A stretch of DNA of 10,494 nucleotides from Solirubrobacterales bacterium 70-9 (GTDB lineage Bacteria; Actinomycetota; Thermoleophilia; Solirubrobacterales; 70-9). The notes beneath the pieces are model-generated. The model had not been told where the DNA came from. It did not search any database and was given only the letters and a program-made list of their open reading frames with translations. This document shows, piece by piece, positions 1-5,678 of this stretch. A program made the translations under genes and the position numbers. Position 1 is the first letter of the stretch. Each line of letters begins with the position of its first letter. Location: NCBI GenBank assembly GCA_001898095.1, contig MKSH01000070.1, forward strand, positions 20,344 through 30,837. Direction: 5' to 3'.

Positions 1-462
1 CAGCCGATCGACGGGATCTTCCGCGGCGTCAACACCTACCCGCACCTGGCGGGGCCGACGATCGAGGGCAGCCCCGAGGGCCGTGCCGACGCCGAGCTCG
101 GCGAAGCCGCCCGGGCGATCCTCGACGCGATCTACGCGGAGGAGCTGCGCGACCTCGGTGCGCTGTTCGAGCAGCGCTCCGCCGCCGGTCGCACCGCGGT
201 CGAGATCAACGACCTCGGCCGCGCCGCCACCTTCGGCGCCGTCGACACCCTCTTCGTCGACATCGACTCCACCGTCCCCGGCACCGTCGACGAGGAGACC
301 GGCGCGGTCGCCCTTGACGACGAGGGGGGTCCCGGCGACTATGGCGTCGTGGACGAGATCGCCCGTCGCGTGCTGCTCGCCGATGGCACCGTCCTCGCCG
401 TGCGCGCCGCCGAGGTCCCCGGCGATGGTCCCGCCGCCGCGATCCTGAGGTATCCGGTCTGA
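1..462 (+). CDS. baeRF-type (release-factor-like) protein, C-terminal part; 5' end outside the window
   Basis: The frame is open from the first base and ends at TGA 460-462, giving 153 residues of a longer protein. The visible part has an acidic helical stretch (EAARAILDAIYAEELRDL, about residues 37-54) and then GRAATFGAVDTLFVDID, GVVDEIARRVLL and the ending AAILRYPV. From memory of the family, this arrangement (an RAATFGAVDTL-like segment, a VDEIARR helix, a terminal ILRY) is typical of the C-terminal region of bacterial archaeo-eukaryotic release factor family 11 (baeRF11). These proteins resemble the central and C-terminal domains of eRF1/aRF1 and are suspected to act on ribosomes, but their function is unproven. 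The catalytic-loop region would lie upstream of the window and cannot be inspected. The stop overlaps the start of the universal stress protein gene as ATGA, so the two are almost certainly one transcript with coupled translation. Gene identity is fairly likely; the exact baeRF subfamily is less sure. Confidence 0.62.
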   Translation, partial: QPIDGIFRGVNTYPHLAGPTIEGSPEGRADAELGEAARAILDAIYAEELRDLGALFEQRSAAGRTAVEINDLGRAATFGAVDTLFVDIDSTVPGTVDEETGAVALDDEGGPGDYGVVDEIARRVLLADGTVLAVRAAEVPGDGPAAAILRYPV

Positions 463-944
463 TGGCGGCGGGCGCGGCAGGCGGCCGTCCGGTCCTGATC
501 GCCTACGACGGCTCCGACCAGGCGAAGGGCGCGATCGCCGAGGCGGGCCGCGTGCTCGGCCCCGGTCGGCGCGCCGTCGTCCTCACCGTCCGCGGGGAGA
601 TCGAGAGCTACGACTTCGCCGGCCTCGGCGGCGCCACCACGCTCGACCCGGCGACGGTCTCGGCGATGCAGGACGCGGCGCAGAACGAGGCCACCGTCGT
701 CGCCGAGGAAGGGGCGGAGCTCGCCCGCGCGGCAGGATTCGACGCCGAGGCCCGGGTCGAGGTCGGCCCGACGCCGTGGCAGGAGATCATCGGCGCCGCC
801 GACCAGCTCGACGCCGAGGTGATCGCGATCGGCTCCCGTGGCCGCACCGGCCTGAAAAAAGTCCTCCTCGGCAGCGTCGCCTCGGCGGTCGCCCAGCACA
901 GTGGCCGCAGCGTCCTGATCGTCCACCCCGACGCCGGCGCCTAG
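462..944 (+). CDS. Universal stress protein, UspA family, ATP-binding type
   Basis: A 160-residue single-domain protein, the normal length for one Usp domain. The N-terminal strand and loop VLIAYDGSDQA (residues 11-21) carries the conserved Asp16. The C-terminal part has GSRGRTGLKKVLLGS (124-138), which fits the nucleotide-binding pattern G-x2-G-x9-G-S exactly (G124, G127, G137, S138), followed by VASAVAQHSGRSVLIVH, the usual last helix and strand. That pattern marks the ATP-binding MJ0577-like branch rather than the non-binding UspA branch. Usp proteins are cytoplasmic dimers that support survival under starvation, oxidants or energy stress; the partner here is unknown. The ATG overlaps the stop of the preceding baeRF-like gene (ATGA), so translation is coupled and no separate ribosome site is needed. 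It ends four bases before the stop of the opposing gene, with no terminator-like hairpin between. Family assignment is very secure. Confidence 0.95.
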   Translation: MAAGAAGGRPVLIAYDGSDQAKGAIAEAGRVLGPGRRAVVLTVRGEIESYDFAGLGGATTLDPATVSAMQDAAQNEATVVAEEGAELARAAGFDAEARVEVGPTPWQEIIGAADQLDAEVIAIGSRGRTGLKKVLLGSVASAVAQHSGRSVLIVHPDAGA

Positions 945-948
945 CGCC

Positions 949-1314
949 TCAGGAATTCCGCAGCGCGGCGAGCAGGCTCGCGGGTGAGCCGGGGTCGATC
1001 TCGCGCGGCTCGGCGGTGAAGTCGTGCTCGGAGCCGAGGGCGTAGAACTCGCGCAGCTCGGTCGACTCGATCACGTCGGCGATCCGCTCGTGGCGCTCCT
1101 GCTCCTGTTCGGCGACCGCGGCGGCGCCCGCCTCGAGGTCGGCCGGGTCGAGGTCGACGAAGCCGACGGTGAGGATCTCGCTCGGGTCGGAGAGGGAGGT
1201 CGCGGTGAAGACGCGGGCGGGGACGCCGAAGCCCTTTTCGGCCTCCCAGGCGCGGGTGAAGTCCTCGATGGTCTTCCCCGGCTTCAGCTTGCGGCGGAAC
1301 ACGGCGACGATCAT
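949..1314 (-). CDS. Small protein of unknown function, possibly ferredoxin-like/dimeric alpha-beta barrel fold
   Basis: A 121-residue soluble protein starting MIVAVFRRKLKPGKTIEDFTRAW. It has no signal peptide, membrane segment or cysteine. An initial beta-strand, an 'LKPG' turn, a helix (TIEDFTRAWEAEKG), a second strand pair (PARVFTATSLSDPSEILTVGFVDLD) and a long helix (about residues 60-84, rich in Ala/Glu/Gln) resemble the layout of small dimeric alpha-beta barrel proteins such as the ABM/EthD group. I do not recognise a specific family, and the fold suggestion is inference from strand and helix order only. Codon use and the absence of competing stops support a real gene. A TAGGCT hexamer lies six bases upstream of the ATG with no Shine-Dalgarno sequence, which suggests a leaderless message. 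It converges with the universal stress protein gene, four bases from its stop. Confidence 0.72.
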   Translation of the reverse strand: MIVAVFRRKLKPGKTIEDFTRAWEAEKGFGVPARVFTATSLSDPSEILTVGFVDLDPADLEAGAAAVAEQEQERHERIADVIESTELREFYALGSEHDFTAEPREIDPGSPASLLAALRNS

Positions 1315-1320
1315 GCGGGC

Positions 1321-1326
1321 AGCCTA
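1321..1326 (-). promoter_or_regulatory. Candidate -10 element (TAGGCT) for a leaderless transcript
   Basis: On the minus strand TAGGCT fits the actinobacterial -10 pattern TAnnnT. Its last base is six bases from the ATG at 1314-1312, so transcription would start at or beside the A of the start codon. No purine-rich ribosome site is present in the short gap. A -35 box is not obvious. Confidence 0.45.
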
Positions 1327-1375
1327 CGCGCTGTCGGCGGAGGAGCAATCGGCAACGTTGGGGCGTTGTGGATCT

Positions 1376-1391
1376 GGGACGGGACCGTCCC
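1376..1391. repeat. Short dyad GGGACGG-GA-CCGTCCC in the divergent spacer
   Basis: Seven-base arms are perfectly complementary around a two-base centre, a form that suits protein binding to DNA rather than an RNA hairpin. It lies between two divergent genes, about 50 bases behind the minus-strand -10 and about 60 bases before the plus-strand -10. With GC this high a chance dyad of this size is quite possible, so any operator role is speculative. The rest of the spacer 1327-1447 shows nothing I can name. Confidence 0.3.
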
Positions 1392-1447
1392 CGGCTGCAG
1401 GCGCCCGGAAGCACGCCGTCCCGGGCCAGGCGGCGGAATCGATCATC

Positions 1448-1453
1448 TAGGCT
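1448..1453 (+). promoter_or_regulatory. Candidate -10 element (TAGGCT) for the UBP zinc-finger gene
   Basis: The same TAGGCT hexamer as on the opposite strand at 1321-1326. It lies 30 bases before the GTG start at 1484, which leaves room for a leader of roughly 24 bases containing the ribosome site AAGGGGG (1472-1478). No convincing -35 box is seen 16-18 bases upstream. Confidence 0.45.
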
Positions 1454-1483
1454 CGGTCGAGGGATCCGACGAAGGGGGACGAG

Positions 1484-1840
1484 GTGGCGAACATCGAGCC
1501 GGGTGACATCGACGAGGCGGTCCTTCCCAGCGGGGAAGGATGCGAAGAGTGCATGGCGACCGGCGAATGGTGGCTGCACCTGAGGCGCTGCGCGGCGTGC
1601 GGTCACATCGGCTGTTGCGACAACTCGCCTAACCAGCATGGGACCCGGCACGCGGAGGCGTCCGGGCACCAGGTGATCCATAGCTTCGAGCCGGGCGAGG
1701 ACTGGTTCTACGACTACCGTTCCGAGCAGTTCTTCGAAGGCCCGGCGCTGGCGCCGCCCGACAGCCACCCGCTCGAGCAAGGCGTCCCCGGCCCGCAAGG
1801 AGCGGTGCCGCCGGACTGGCAGTCGAAGCTCAACCCCTGA
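1484..1840 (+). CDS. Stand-alone UBP-type zinc-finger protein
   Basis: A 118-residue protein with GTG start at 1484, preceded by AAGGGGG at a normal distance. The zinc-binding pattern is complete: C20-x2-C23, then WWLHLRRC36-x2-C39, then C44 (with an extra C45), and H52, H56 and H62 in the segment QHGTRHAEASGHQVIHSF. The order Cys-Cys, Cys-Cys, Cys, then spaced histidines within about 45 residues is that of the zf-UBP (ZnF-UBP/BUZ) domain. In eukaryotic deubiquitinases and HDAC6 this domain binds the free C-terminal Gly-Gly of ubiquitin. After it comes EDWFYDYRSEQFFEG and a proline-rich tail ending SKLNP. There is no protease, deacetylase or other catalytic domain. Stand-alone copies occur in many actinobacteria, and their ligand is not known to me. 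It reads toward the sigma-factor gene, 53 bases upstream of it. The domain call is very secure; the function is not. Confidence 0.92.
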   Translation: MANIEPGDIDEAVLPSGEGCEECMATGEWWLHLRRCAACGHIGCCDNSPNQHGTRHAEASGHQVIHSFEPGEDWFYDYRSEQFFEGPALAPPDSHPLEQGVPGPQGAVPPDWQSKLNP

Positions 1841-1855
1841 GCGAGCAGCGGGCCG

Positions 1856-1885
1856 GGTAACACCTGGCGCTCGGCCGGACATCTA
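1856..1885 (+). promoter_or_regulatory. Candidate ECF-type promoter for the sigma-factor gene
   Basis: GGTAAC at 1856-1861 resembles the AAC-containing -35 boxes of ECF sigma factors, and CATCTA at 1880-1885 lies 18 bases further on. The ATG at 1894 follows after eight bases with no ribosome site (CCTATTGG), so the message would have almost no leader. ECF factors often transcribe their own operon, which makes this plausible, but the -10 match is weak and the assignment is inference. Confidence 0.3.
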
Positions 1886-1893
1886 CCTATTGG

Positions 1894-2478
1894 ATGACCA
1901 CCATCGCGGGCCAGGCTCAGGCTGACGACGACATCTACCGCGGGCGCTTCGAGGCCTGCTTCGACCAGCACTACCTGGCGATCTTCGCCTTCGCCGCGCG
2001 CCGGGTCGCCGCAGGCGAGAGTGCCGAGGACGTGGTCGCCGACACCTTCGCGATCGCTTGGCGCAGGCGCGATCGCATCCCGGACCCGGCGCTGCCCTGG
2101 CTCTACGCGATCGCCGCCAACGTGATCGCGAACCAGCGTCGCTCGACCGGCCGCCGCCGCAATCTCGACCAGCGCCTCGCCGAGGAGGCGGGGGTTCGGC
2201 CCCATGGGGGCGACCCGGCCGACTCGCTCGCCGGACGTGACGAGCTGGCGGCCGCGTTCGCCGGGCTGGCGGAGGCCGATCGTGAGCTGCTGCGGCTGGT
2301 GGCCTGGGAGGGACTCTCGGCCCGGGACGCCGCCCTGGTGGTCGGCTGCTCGCCGGGCGCCGCGCGGGTGCGCCTCCATCGCGCCCGTCGCAAGCTCGCA
2401 AAGGAACTGAAGAACGCCGGAGACGGGGCCGCCGAGGCACCTCGGACCTCCGCCCGGCCGGCCGAGGAGGGCTCATGA
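1894..2478 (+). CDS. ECF-family RNA polymerase sigma factor
   Basis: A 194-residue sigma-70 family protein containing only regions 2 and 4, the usual ECF form. Region 2 spans about residues 17-83: FDQHYLAIFAFAARR, then AEDVVADTFAIAWRRRD (core-binding and -10 recognition) and LPWLYAIAANVIANQRR. Region 4 spans about 114-173, with LAEADRELLRLVAWEGLSARDAA and the helix-turn-helix CSPGAARVRLHRARRKLAKELK, which would contact the -35 box. A linker of about 30 residues joins them, and a polar tail of about 20 residues follows. It directs core polymerase to a small stress or envelope regulon; the signal is unknown. The stop overlaps the next gene's start (ATGA), the standard layout for a sigma factor and its cognate regulator. 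No Shine-Dalgarno sequence precedes the ATG. An in-frame alternative start is not obvious. Confidence 0.94.
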   Translation: MTTIAGQAQADDDIYRGRFEACFDQHYLAIFAFAARRVAAGESAEDVVADTFAIAWRRRDRIPDPALPWLYAIAANVIANQRRSTGRRRNLDQRLAEEAGVRPHGGDPADSLAGRDELAAAFAGLAEADRELLRLVAWEGLSARDAALVVGCSPGAARVRLHRARRKLAKELKNAGDGAAEAPRTSARPAEEGS

Positions 2479-3707
2479 GGCATGCCGATGACACCGACGT
2501 CCTGACCCAGCTGCGGCTGGCCGACCCGGTCGACATGGCCGAGCTGGAGCGCGCCGTCGCGCCGCTGCGGGCGCGGATCAAGCAGCGCGCGATCGAGCAG
2601 GGCAGCGTGCCCGGCGAGCCGATCCCGGCCGGCGACCGGGCGGCCCTCGAAGCGGGTGCCCGGCCGGCCGGCGACCGCTCGCGCCGCCGTCGCCGGCATG
2701 CCCTCGGCCTCGCCTCCTTCGCCTGCGCCGCCGCCCTCGCCGTGGTCGTCTTCTTTTCCGGCGGCTCGATCAAGTCCGTCGGCGACGGCGCCTACCCGGG
2801 CTTCGCCGAGGCGGCGGTCAAGGTCGCCGAAGCCAACCCGCGCCTGCTGGTCACGGCGCCGGGCTGGAAGATCGTCGAAGCCAGAAGCTTCAAGGCGACC
2901 AACGGTCAGCTCATGCTCTCGAACGGAAAGCAGCAGGTCCACCTCTCCTGGGGACCCGCCGCCTTCTACCGGGAGTCGATCAAGCGGATCCACGACGGAC
3001 CGGGGCGCCAGGTGGGCAGCGCGACGATCGCCGGCCGCAAGGCGACCGTGGTCTACGAGCAGCGCCCCGCCTTCGGCACCTACGCCGAAACGATCTTCCC
3101 GCCCGAAGGCGGCATCTCGGTCGAGCTCGACGGAGCGTTCGCCGAACCCGAATGGGAACGCCTGATGGCGAGCGTGCGGGCGGTCGGCGTCGAAGATTGG
3201 CTGCGGGCGATGCCGGCCGAAATCCTCCCGCCGGCGGCGATCTCGGGCGAGATCACGAAGATGCTCCGTGGCGTCCCGGTCCCGCCCGGTTTCGATCCCA
3301 CCGCGGCGGTCTACCCGACCCAGCTCACCAACCGCTTCCAGGCGGCGAAGCGCCTTACCCAGGCGCTCACCTGCAGCTGGGTGGAACGCTGGCGCGACGC
3401 ACGCAGCGGCGGCGACGCGGCGGGCGCCAAGGAAGCTGTCGATGCGATGGGGAGCGCCGCTCACTGGCCGGTGCTCCTCCAGATGGTCCGCGAAAAGGGC
3501 TACCGCGGCGACACTCTGCCGGCGCCGGGCTACCTGTGGCCGACGTCGATCATCACGATCGGGCGCCAGATGGCCGCGGGCCAGGTCGAGACCGAACGGG
3601 CGGCGACGAAGCTCGGCGGTCGGGTGACCGCGGAAGGCTTCTCGATGCCGAAGGGCGCCTATCCGCCCGCCGCCGTGACCTGCTTCCCGCCGCCCGGGTC
3701 CCCCTAG
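2475..3707 (+). CDS. Single-pass membrane protein, probable partner (anti-sigma or sensor) of the ECF sigma factor
   Basis: A 410-residue protein whose ATG overlaps the sigma-factor stop. Residues 1-75 are cytoplasmic by the positive-inside rule, ending in the basic run DRSRRRRRH. One membrane segment follows (about 76-95, ALGLASFACAAALAVVVFF), then about 315 residues outside. The outer part has a strand-rich region (LLVTAPGWKIVEARSFKATNG, MLSNGKQQVHLSWGP, ATIAGRKATVVYEQRP) and a later helical region with RFQAAKRLTQALTCSWVERW. It has only two outer cysteines, near residues 300 and 403, which may pair. The zinc anti-sigma signature (HxxxCxxC) is absent, so this is not a ZAS-domain protein. I do not recognise a named family. 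The role as sigma-factor partner is inferred from coupling and topology, which resemble membrane anti-sigma factors. The short N-terminal segment DPVDMAELERAVAPLRARIKQRAIEQ would be the sigma-binding candidate. Confidence 0.82.
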   Translation: MRHADDTDVLTQLRLADPVDMAELERAVAPLRARIKQRAIEQGSVPGEPIPAGDRAALEAGARPAGDRSRRRRRHALGLASFACAAALAVVVFFSGGSIKSVGDGAYPGFAEAAVKVAEANPRLLVTAPGWKIVEARSFKATNGQLMLSNGKQQVHLSWGPAAFYRESIKRIHDGPGRQVGSATIAGRKATVVYEQRPAFGTYAETIFPPEGGISVELDGAFAEPEWERLMASVRAVGVEDWLRAMPAEILPPAAISGEITKMLRGVPVPPGFDPTAAVYPTQLTNRFQAAKRLTQALTCSWVERWRDARSGGDAAGAKEAVDAMGSAAHWPVLLQMVREKGYRGDTLPAPGYLWPTSIITIGRQMAAGQVETERAATKLGGRVTAEGFSMPKGAYPPAAVTCFPPPGSP

Positions 3708-3720
3708 TCCTGCGGCCGGT

Positions 3721-3740
3721 AGGGGCCTGCTTCGGCCCCT
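3721..3740 (+). terminator. Hairpin after the sigma-factor operon
   Basis: AGGGGCC, a six-base loop TGCTTC and GGCCCCT form a perfect seven-base-pair G/C-rich stem, 13 bases after the stop of the membrane protein gene. The following sequence TTCCTGTG is only mildly T-rich, so it is a weak intrinsic terminator at best. It lies between two convergent genes; the remaining spacer to 3818 shows no other clear feature. Confidence 0.5.
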
Positions 3741-3818
3741 TCCTGTGCTGGTTCGTCGACATGGCCGCCGTCGGTGCCGAGGGTAGTCCTCGCCTGACCC
3801 GCAATTCGGGCGCCGTGA

Positions 3819-4403
3819 CTAGTAACCGCCCCCGCCGCCGTAGCCGCCCGAGCTTTCTTCCGCTTCTTCGCCTTCTTCCGGGGCGCTCGCCTTGCCTTCG
3901 ACCGCCGTGCCCGATTCATCGAGGACGAACCAGATGCCGTCGAGTTCCTGGCCGTTCGCTTCGCCGGGGCCGCTGTCGCCGGAGAAGGTATAGAGCGGGT
4001 GGCCTTCGTAGGTGACCTGCATCGTCCCGTCTTTGCGCTTGGTCGTGCCGAGGGCGGAGGACATCGCGCCTTCGCCGGCGCTCGGCTTGCCTTCGGTGAC
4101 GACCGGCGGCCAGGCCGCTTCGCATTCGCCGTAGCAAGTCGAGGTGGTGCCTTTGTCGGGCGTGTAGATGTAGACGGTCATGCCTTCGGAGTCGACCAGG
4201 ACCGAGCCGAGGCCGCCGACTTCGGCCGCGTTGATGGTGCCGGAGCCGCCGCCTTCGCCGCCGGTCGTGGCGCTCGCGTTTTCGGAACCGCCGGGTTCCG
4301 AGGTCGAGTTGGAGCTGGAGCTGCTCGAGCCGCCGCACCCGGCGATCACGACTGCGGCGAAAATCGCCAGCAGCGCTCCGATGAAAATGGCCCTGTTCCT
4401 CAT
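3819..4403 (-). CDS. Secreted lipoprotein with two COG4315-type repeats
   Basis: A 194-residue protein. The N-terminus MRNRAIFIGALLAIFAAVVIAGC is a type II signal peptide with lipobox I-A-G-C, so Cys23 would be lipidated and the protein anchored outside the membrane. A Ser/Gly/Thr-rich linker runs to about residue 55. Then come two repeats of the Lipoprotein_15 (COG4315) kind: first GSVLVDSEGMTVYIYTPD...CYGECEAAWPPV (about 66-102), then a second around 114-161 with MQVTYEGHPLYTFSGD and DGIWFVLD. The C90-x3-C94 pair with the AAWPP that follows is the family hallmark and may form a disulfide. The tail is acidic and glycine-rich, ending GGYGGGGGY. The family function is unknown. AAAGGAGGT (4416-4408) is an excellent ribosome site that fixes the start. 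All 20 glutamates use GAA, unlike neighbouring genes. The gene follows the phosphoesterase by 53 bases on the same strand and may share its message. Confidence 0.9.
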   Translation of the reverse strand: MRNRAIFIGALLAIFAAVVIAGCGGSSSSSSNSTSEPGGSENASATTGGEGGGSGTINAAEVGGLGSVLVDSEGMTVYIYTPDKGTTSTCYGECEAAWPPVVTEGKPSAGEGAMSSALGTTKRKDGTMQVTYEGHPLYTFSGDSGPGEANGQELDGIWFVLDESGTAVEGKASAPEEGEEAEESSGGYGGGGGY

Positions 4404-4456
4404 CGCTACCTCCTTTGAAGTGACTGCGCGGGATACGCAGGCGGCGGGAGGCGGGT

Positions 4457-5224
4457 TCAGGCGTCGGTGAGGATCTCGACCTGGGTCGCGAGCTCCTCGC
4501 CGCGCAGCGCGTGGATCGCGAAGCCCGGCGGGCCGCCGTAGGAGGTGACCGTTTCGGCGCCGAAGTCGGGGCGCACCGGCAGGTAGGTGCAGGGAGCGGC
4601 GAGGACGGGCCGGCCGGCGAGGGTGGAGACGGTGACCCGGTGGAGGTGACCGCCGACGATCGCCTTCACCTGCGGGTGGCGGGCGATCACCGCGGCCAGC
4701 ACCTCGCGCTCGGCCGGCGGCATGATCACGTTGTCCCAGTCGGGCATCGTCGTGACCAGCGGCGGGTGGTGCATGGCGACGATCGCCGGCTTCGGCGAGG
4801 CCGCCAGCTCGCCGTCGAACCGCTCCAACTGCCCCTGGTCGAAGCCGCCGCGGTCCTCGCCGGGGATCATCGAATCGATCACGACCAGGCGCAGCGGCCC
4901 GAGGTCGACCGCGTAATCGATCACCGCGTCGCCCTCGCCCGGGATCCCGAACGACGCCCGCATCGTCGCCCGATCGTCATGGTTCCCCGGCAGCACGTAG
5001 ATCGGCACCCCCAACTCGCCGATCAGCTCCCGCGCCAGCGCGTACTCCTTCTTCGACCCGTGCTCGGAGACGTCCCCGGTGACGAGCACCGCCCCGATCG
5101 GATCCGGCACCCGCCCCAGCGCCGCCACCACCGCCCGCAGGCAAGCCTTCGACTTCACTCCGTGCTTGGCCTTCTCGCCAAGGTGCGGGTCACTGATCTG
5201 GGCGAGGAGAAAGGGCGCGGCCAA
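4457..5224 (-). CDS. Calcineurin-like metallophosphoesterase, CpdA-like
   Basis: A 255-residue protein with the complete metal-binding set of the class III/CpdA-type phosphodiesterases: D12 and H14 (ISDPHLG), D51 (LVTGDVSEHG), N81-H82 (LPGNHDD), H152-H153 (AMHHPP), and H193 with H195 (GGHLHR). Two metal ions (commonly Fe/Mn) would activate water to cleave a phosphodiester. Family members hydrolyse cyclic AMP or other nucleotides, so cAMP is a reasonable but unproven substrate. No signal peptide is seen, so the enzyme is cytoplasmic. The start is TTG at 5224-5222, chosen because it places ISDPH at the usual distance from the N-terminus. No clear ribosome site precedes it, so the start is the weak point. 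Upstream lies the structured, G-rich spacer 5225-5735. The lipoprotein gene follows on the same strand. Confidence 0.92.
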   Translation of the reverse strand: MAAPFLLAQISDPHLGEKAKHGVKSKACLRAVVAALGRVPDPIGAVLVTGDVSEHGSKKEYALARELIGELGVPIYVLPGNHDDRATMRASFGIPGEGDAVIDYAVDLGPLRLVVIDSMIPGEDRGGFDQGQLERFDGELAASPKPAIVAMHHPPLVTTMPDWDNVIMPPAEREVLAAVIARHPQVKAIVGGHLHRVTVSTLAGRPVLAAPCTYLPVRPDFGAETVTSYGGPPGFAIHALRGEELATQVEILTDA

Positions 5225-5263
5225 GGCGCGGACCCTAGATGGTCGGGGGTGCGGTGTCGGGCT

Positions 5264-5284
5264 GGGGAAGGGACGGGGAAGGGG
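5264..5284 (+). other. G-quadruplex motif upstream of the phosphoesterase gene
   Basis: Four runs of three or four G (5264-5267, 5270-5272, 5275-5278, 5281-5284) are separated by two-base loops (AA, AC, AA), a compact canonical pattern. It lies 40-60 bases upstream of the TTG start of the minus-strand phosphoesterase. A second motif with loops of four, one and three bases is at 5361-5383. In DNA this rich in G, chance motifs are common, so this is only a candidate. Confidence 0.4.
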
Positions 5285-5307
5285 ACGAGCGAGGGACGGC
5301 CAGGGGA

Positions 5308-5363
5308 CCCGGCCCTCTCGTAGGCGGTCCGGGCAGGCTGTGACCGCCTACGAGAGGGCCGGG
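5308..5363. repeat. Perfect 22-bp inverted repeat, 12-base loop
   Basis: Arms 5308-5329 (beginning CCCGGCCCTCTCGTAGG) and 5342-5363 are exact reverse complements. The loop is 5330-5341. Twenty-two perfect pairs are far beyond chance even at this GC content. No T-run follows on either strand, so it is not a standard intrinsic terminator, and it is in a divergent spacer where a terminator would not be expected. Confidence 0.88.
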
Positions 5364-5490
5364 CCTCGGGGGGAGGGCGAGGGCGCAGGTCCCGTGCGGG
5401 TCGCGGCGGAGGGTCGTGAGGGGGACGCCGGGAACCCCACGTTCCCCGAGGGAAGACGCCACGAAGTGACCCTTCCGCGAGGGCCGAGAT

Positions 5491-5539
5491 GTCGACGGGC
5501 CGGAAAGCGCTCCATATCAGCGCTTTTCGGCCCGTCGAC
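5491..5539. repeat. 21-bp inverted repeat with one mismatch, 7-base loop
   Basis: Arms 5491-5511 (GTCGACGGGCCGGAAAGCGCT at DNA level, last base at 5511) and 5519-5539 pair at 20 of 21 positions, and the exception would be a G-U pair in RNA. The loop is CCATATC. The arm sequence is unrelated to that of the 5308 repeat. No T-run follows. Confidence 0.85.
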
Positions 5540-5574
5540 CTGGGGGCGTCGCGGAGGCGTGACGTCACTCCCCG

Positions 5575-5601
5575 GGAGGCGCGCGGGACCTGCGCGCTTC
5601 C
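5575..5601. repeat. Short inverted repeat, 10-bp arms with one mismatch
   Basis: GGAGGCGCGC (5575-5584), a seven-base loop and GCGCGCTTCC (5592-5601). Nine of ten positions pair in DNA, and the tenth would be G-U in RNA. It sits between the second and third long repeats and could be chance in such GC-rich sequence. Confidence 0.5.
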
Positions 5602-5615
5602 TGCCGAGAGCCTCA

Positions 5616-5678
5616 CGTCCCTGGGCGTCTCGCGGCAAGCGGGCAGCCTGCCAGGGCCGCCGCGAGACGCCCGGGACG
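5616..5678. repeat. 20-bp inverted repeat with one bulged base, 22-base loop
   Basis: The left arm 5616-5636 (CGTCCC, T, GGGCGTCTCGCGGC) pairs fully with the right arm 5659-5678 except for the single extra T at 5622. The loop itself contains a small GGCA/TGCC stem. It ends about 60 bases before the sulfurtransferase start, so if transcribed it would lie in or just upstream of that gene's leader. Confidence 0.82.

Noticed and set aside
846..870. Run of six A residues within the universal stress protein gene as a slippage or terminator signal
   Set aside because: It simply encodes Lys-Lys in the nucleotide-binding loop, the frame is intact on both sides, and no hairpin precedes it.
2103..3464. 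A 453-codon minus-strand frame across the sigma factor and membrane protein genes
   Set aside because: There is no recognisable domain, and it is antisense to two coupled genes whose products are well supported.
3798..3812. CCCG-CAATT-CGGG stem between convergent genes as a terminator for the lipoprotein gene
   Set aside because: Four pairs only, without a T-run; this is common by chance in GC-rich sequence.
5308..5678. CRISPR array
   Set aside because: The repeats are inverted and mutually unrelated, with no regular spacers and no cas genes.
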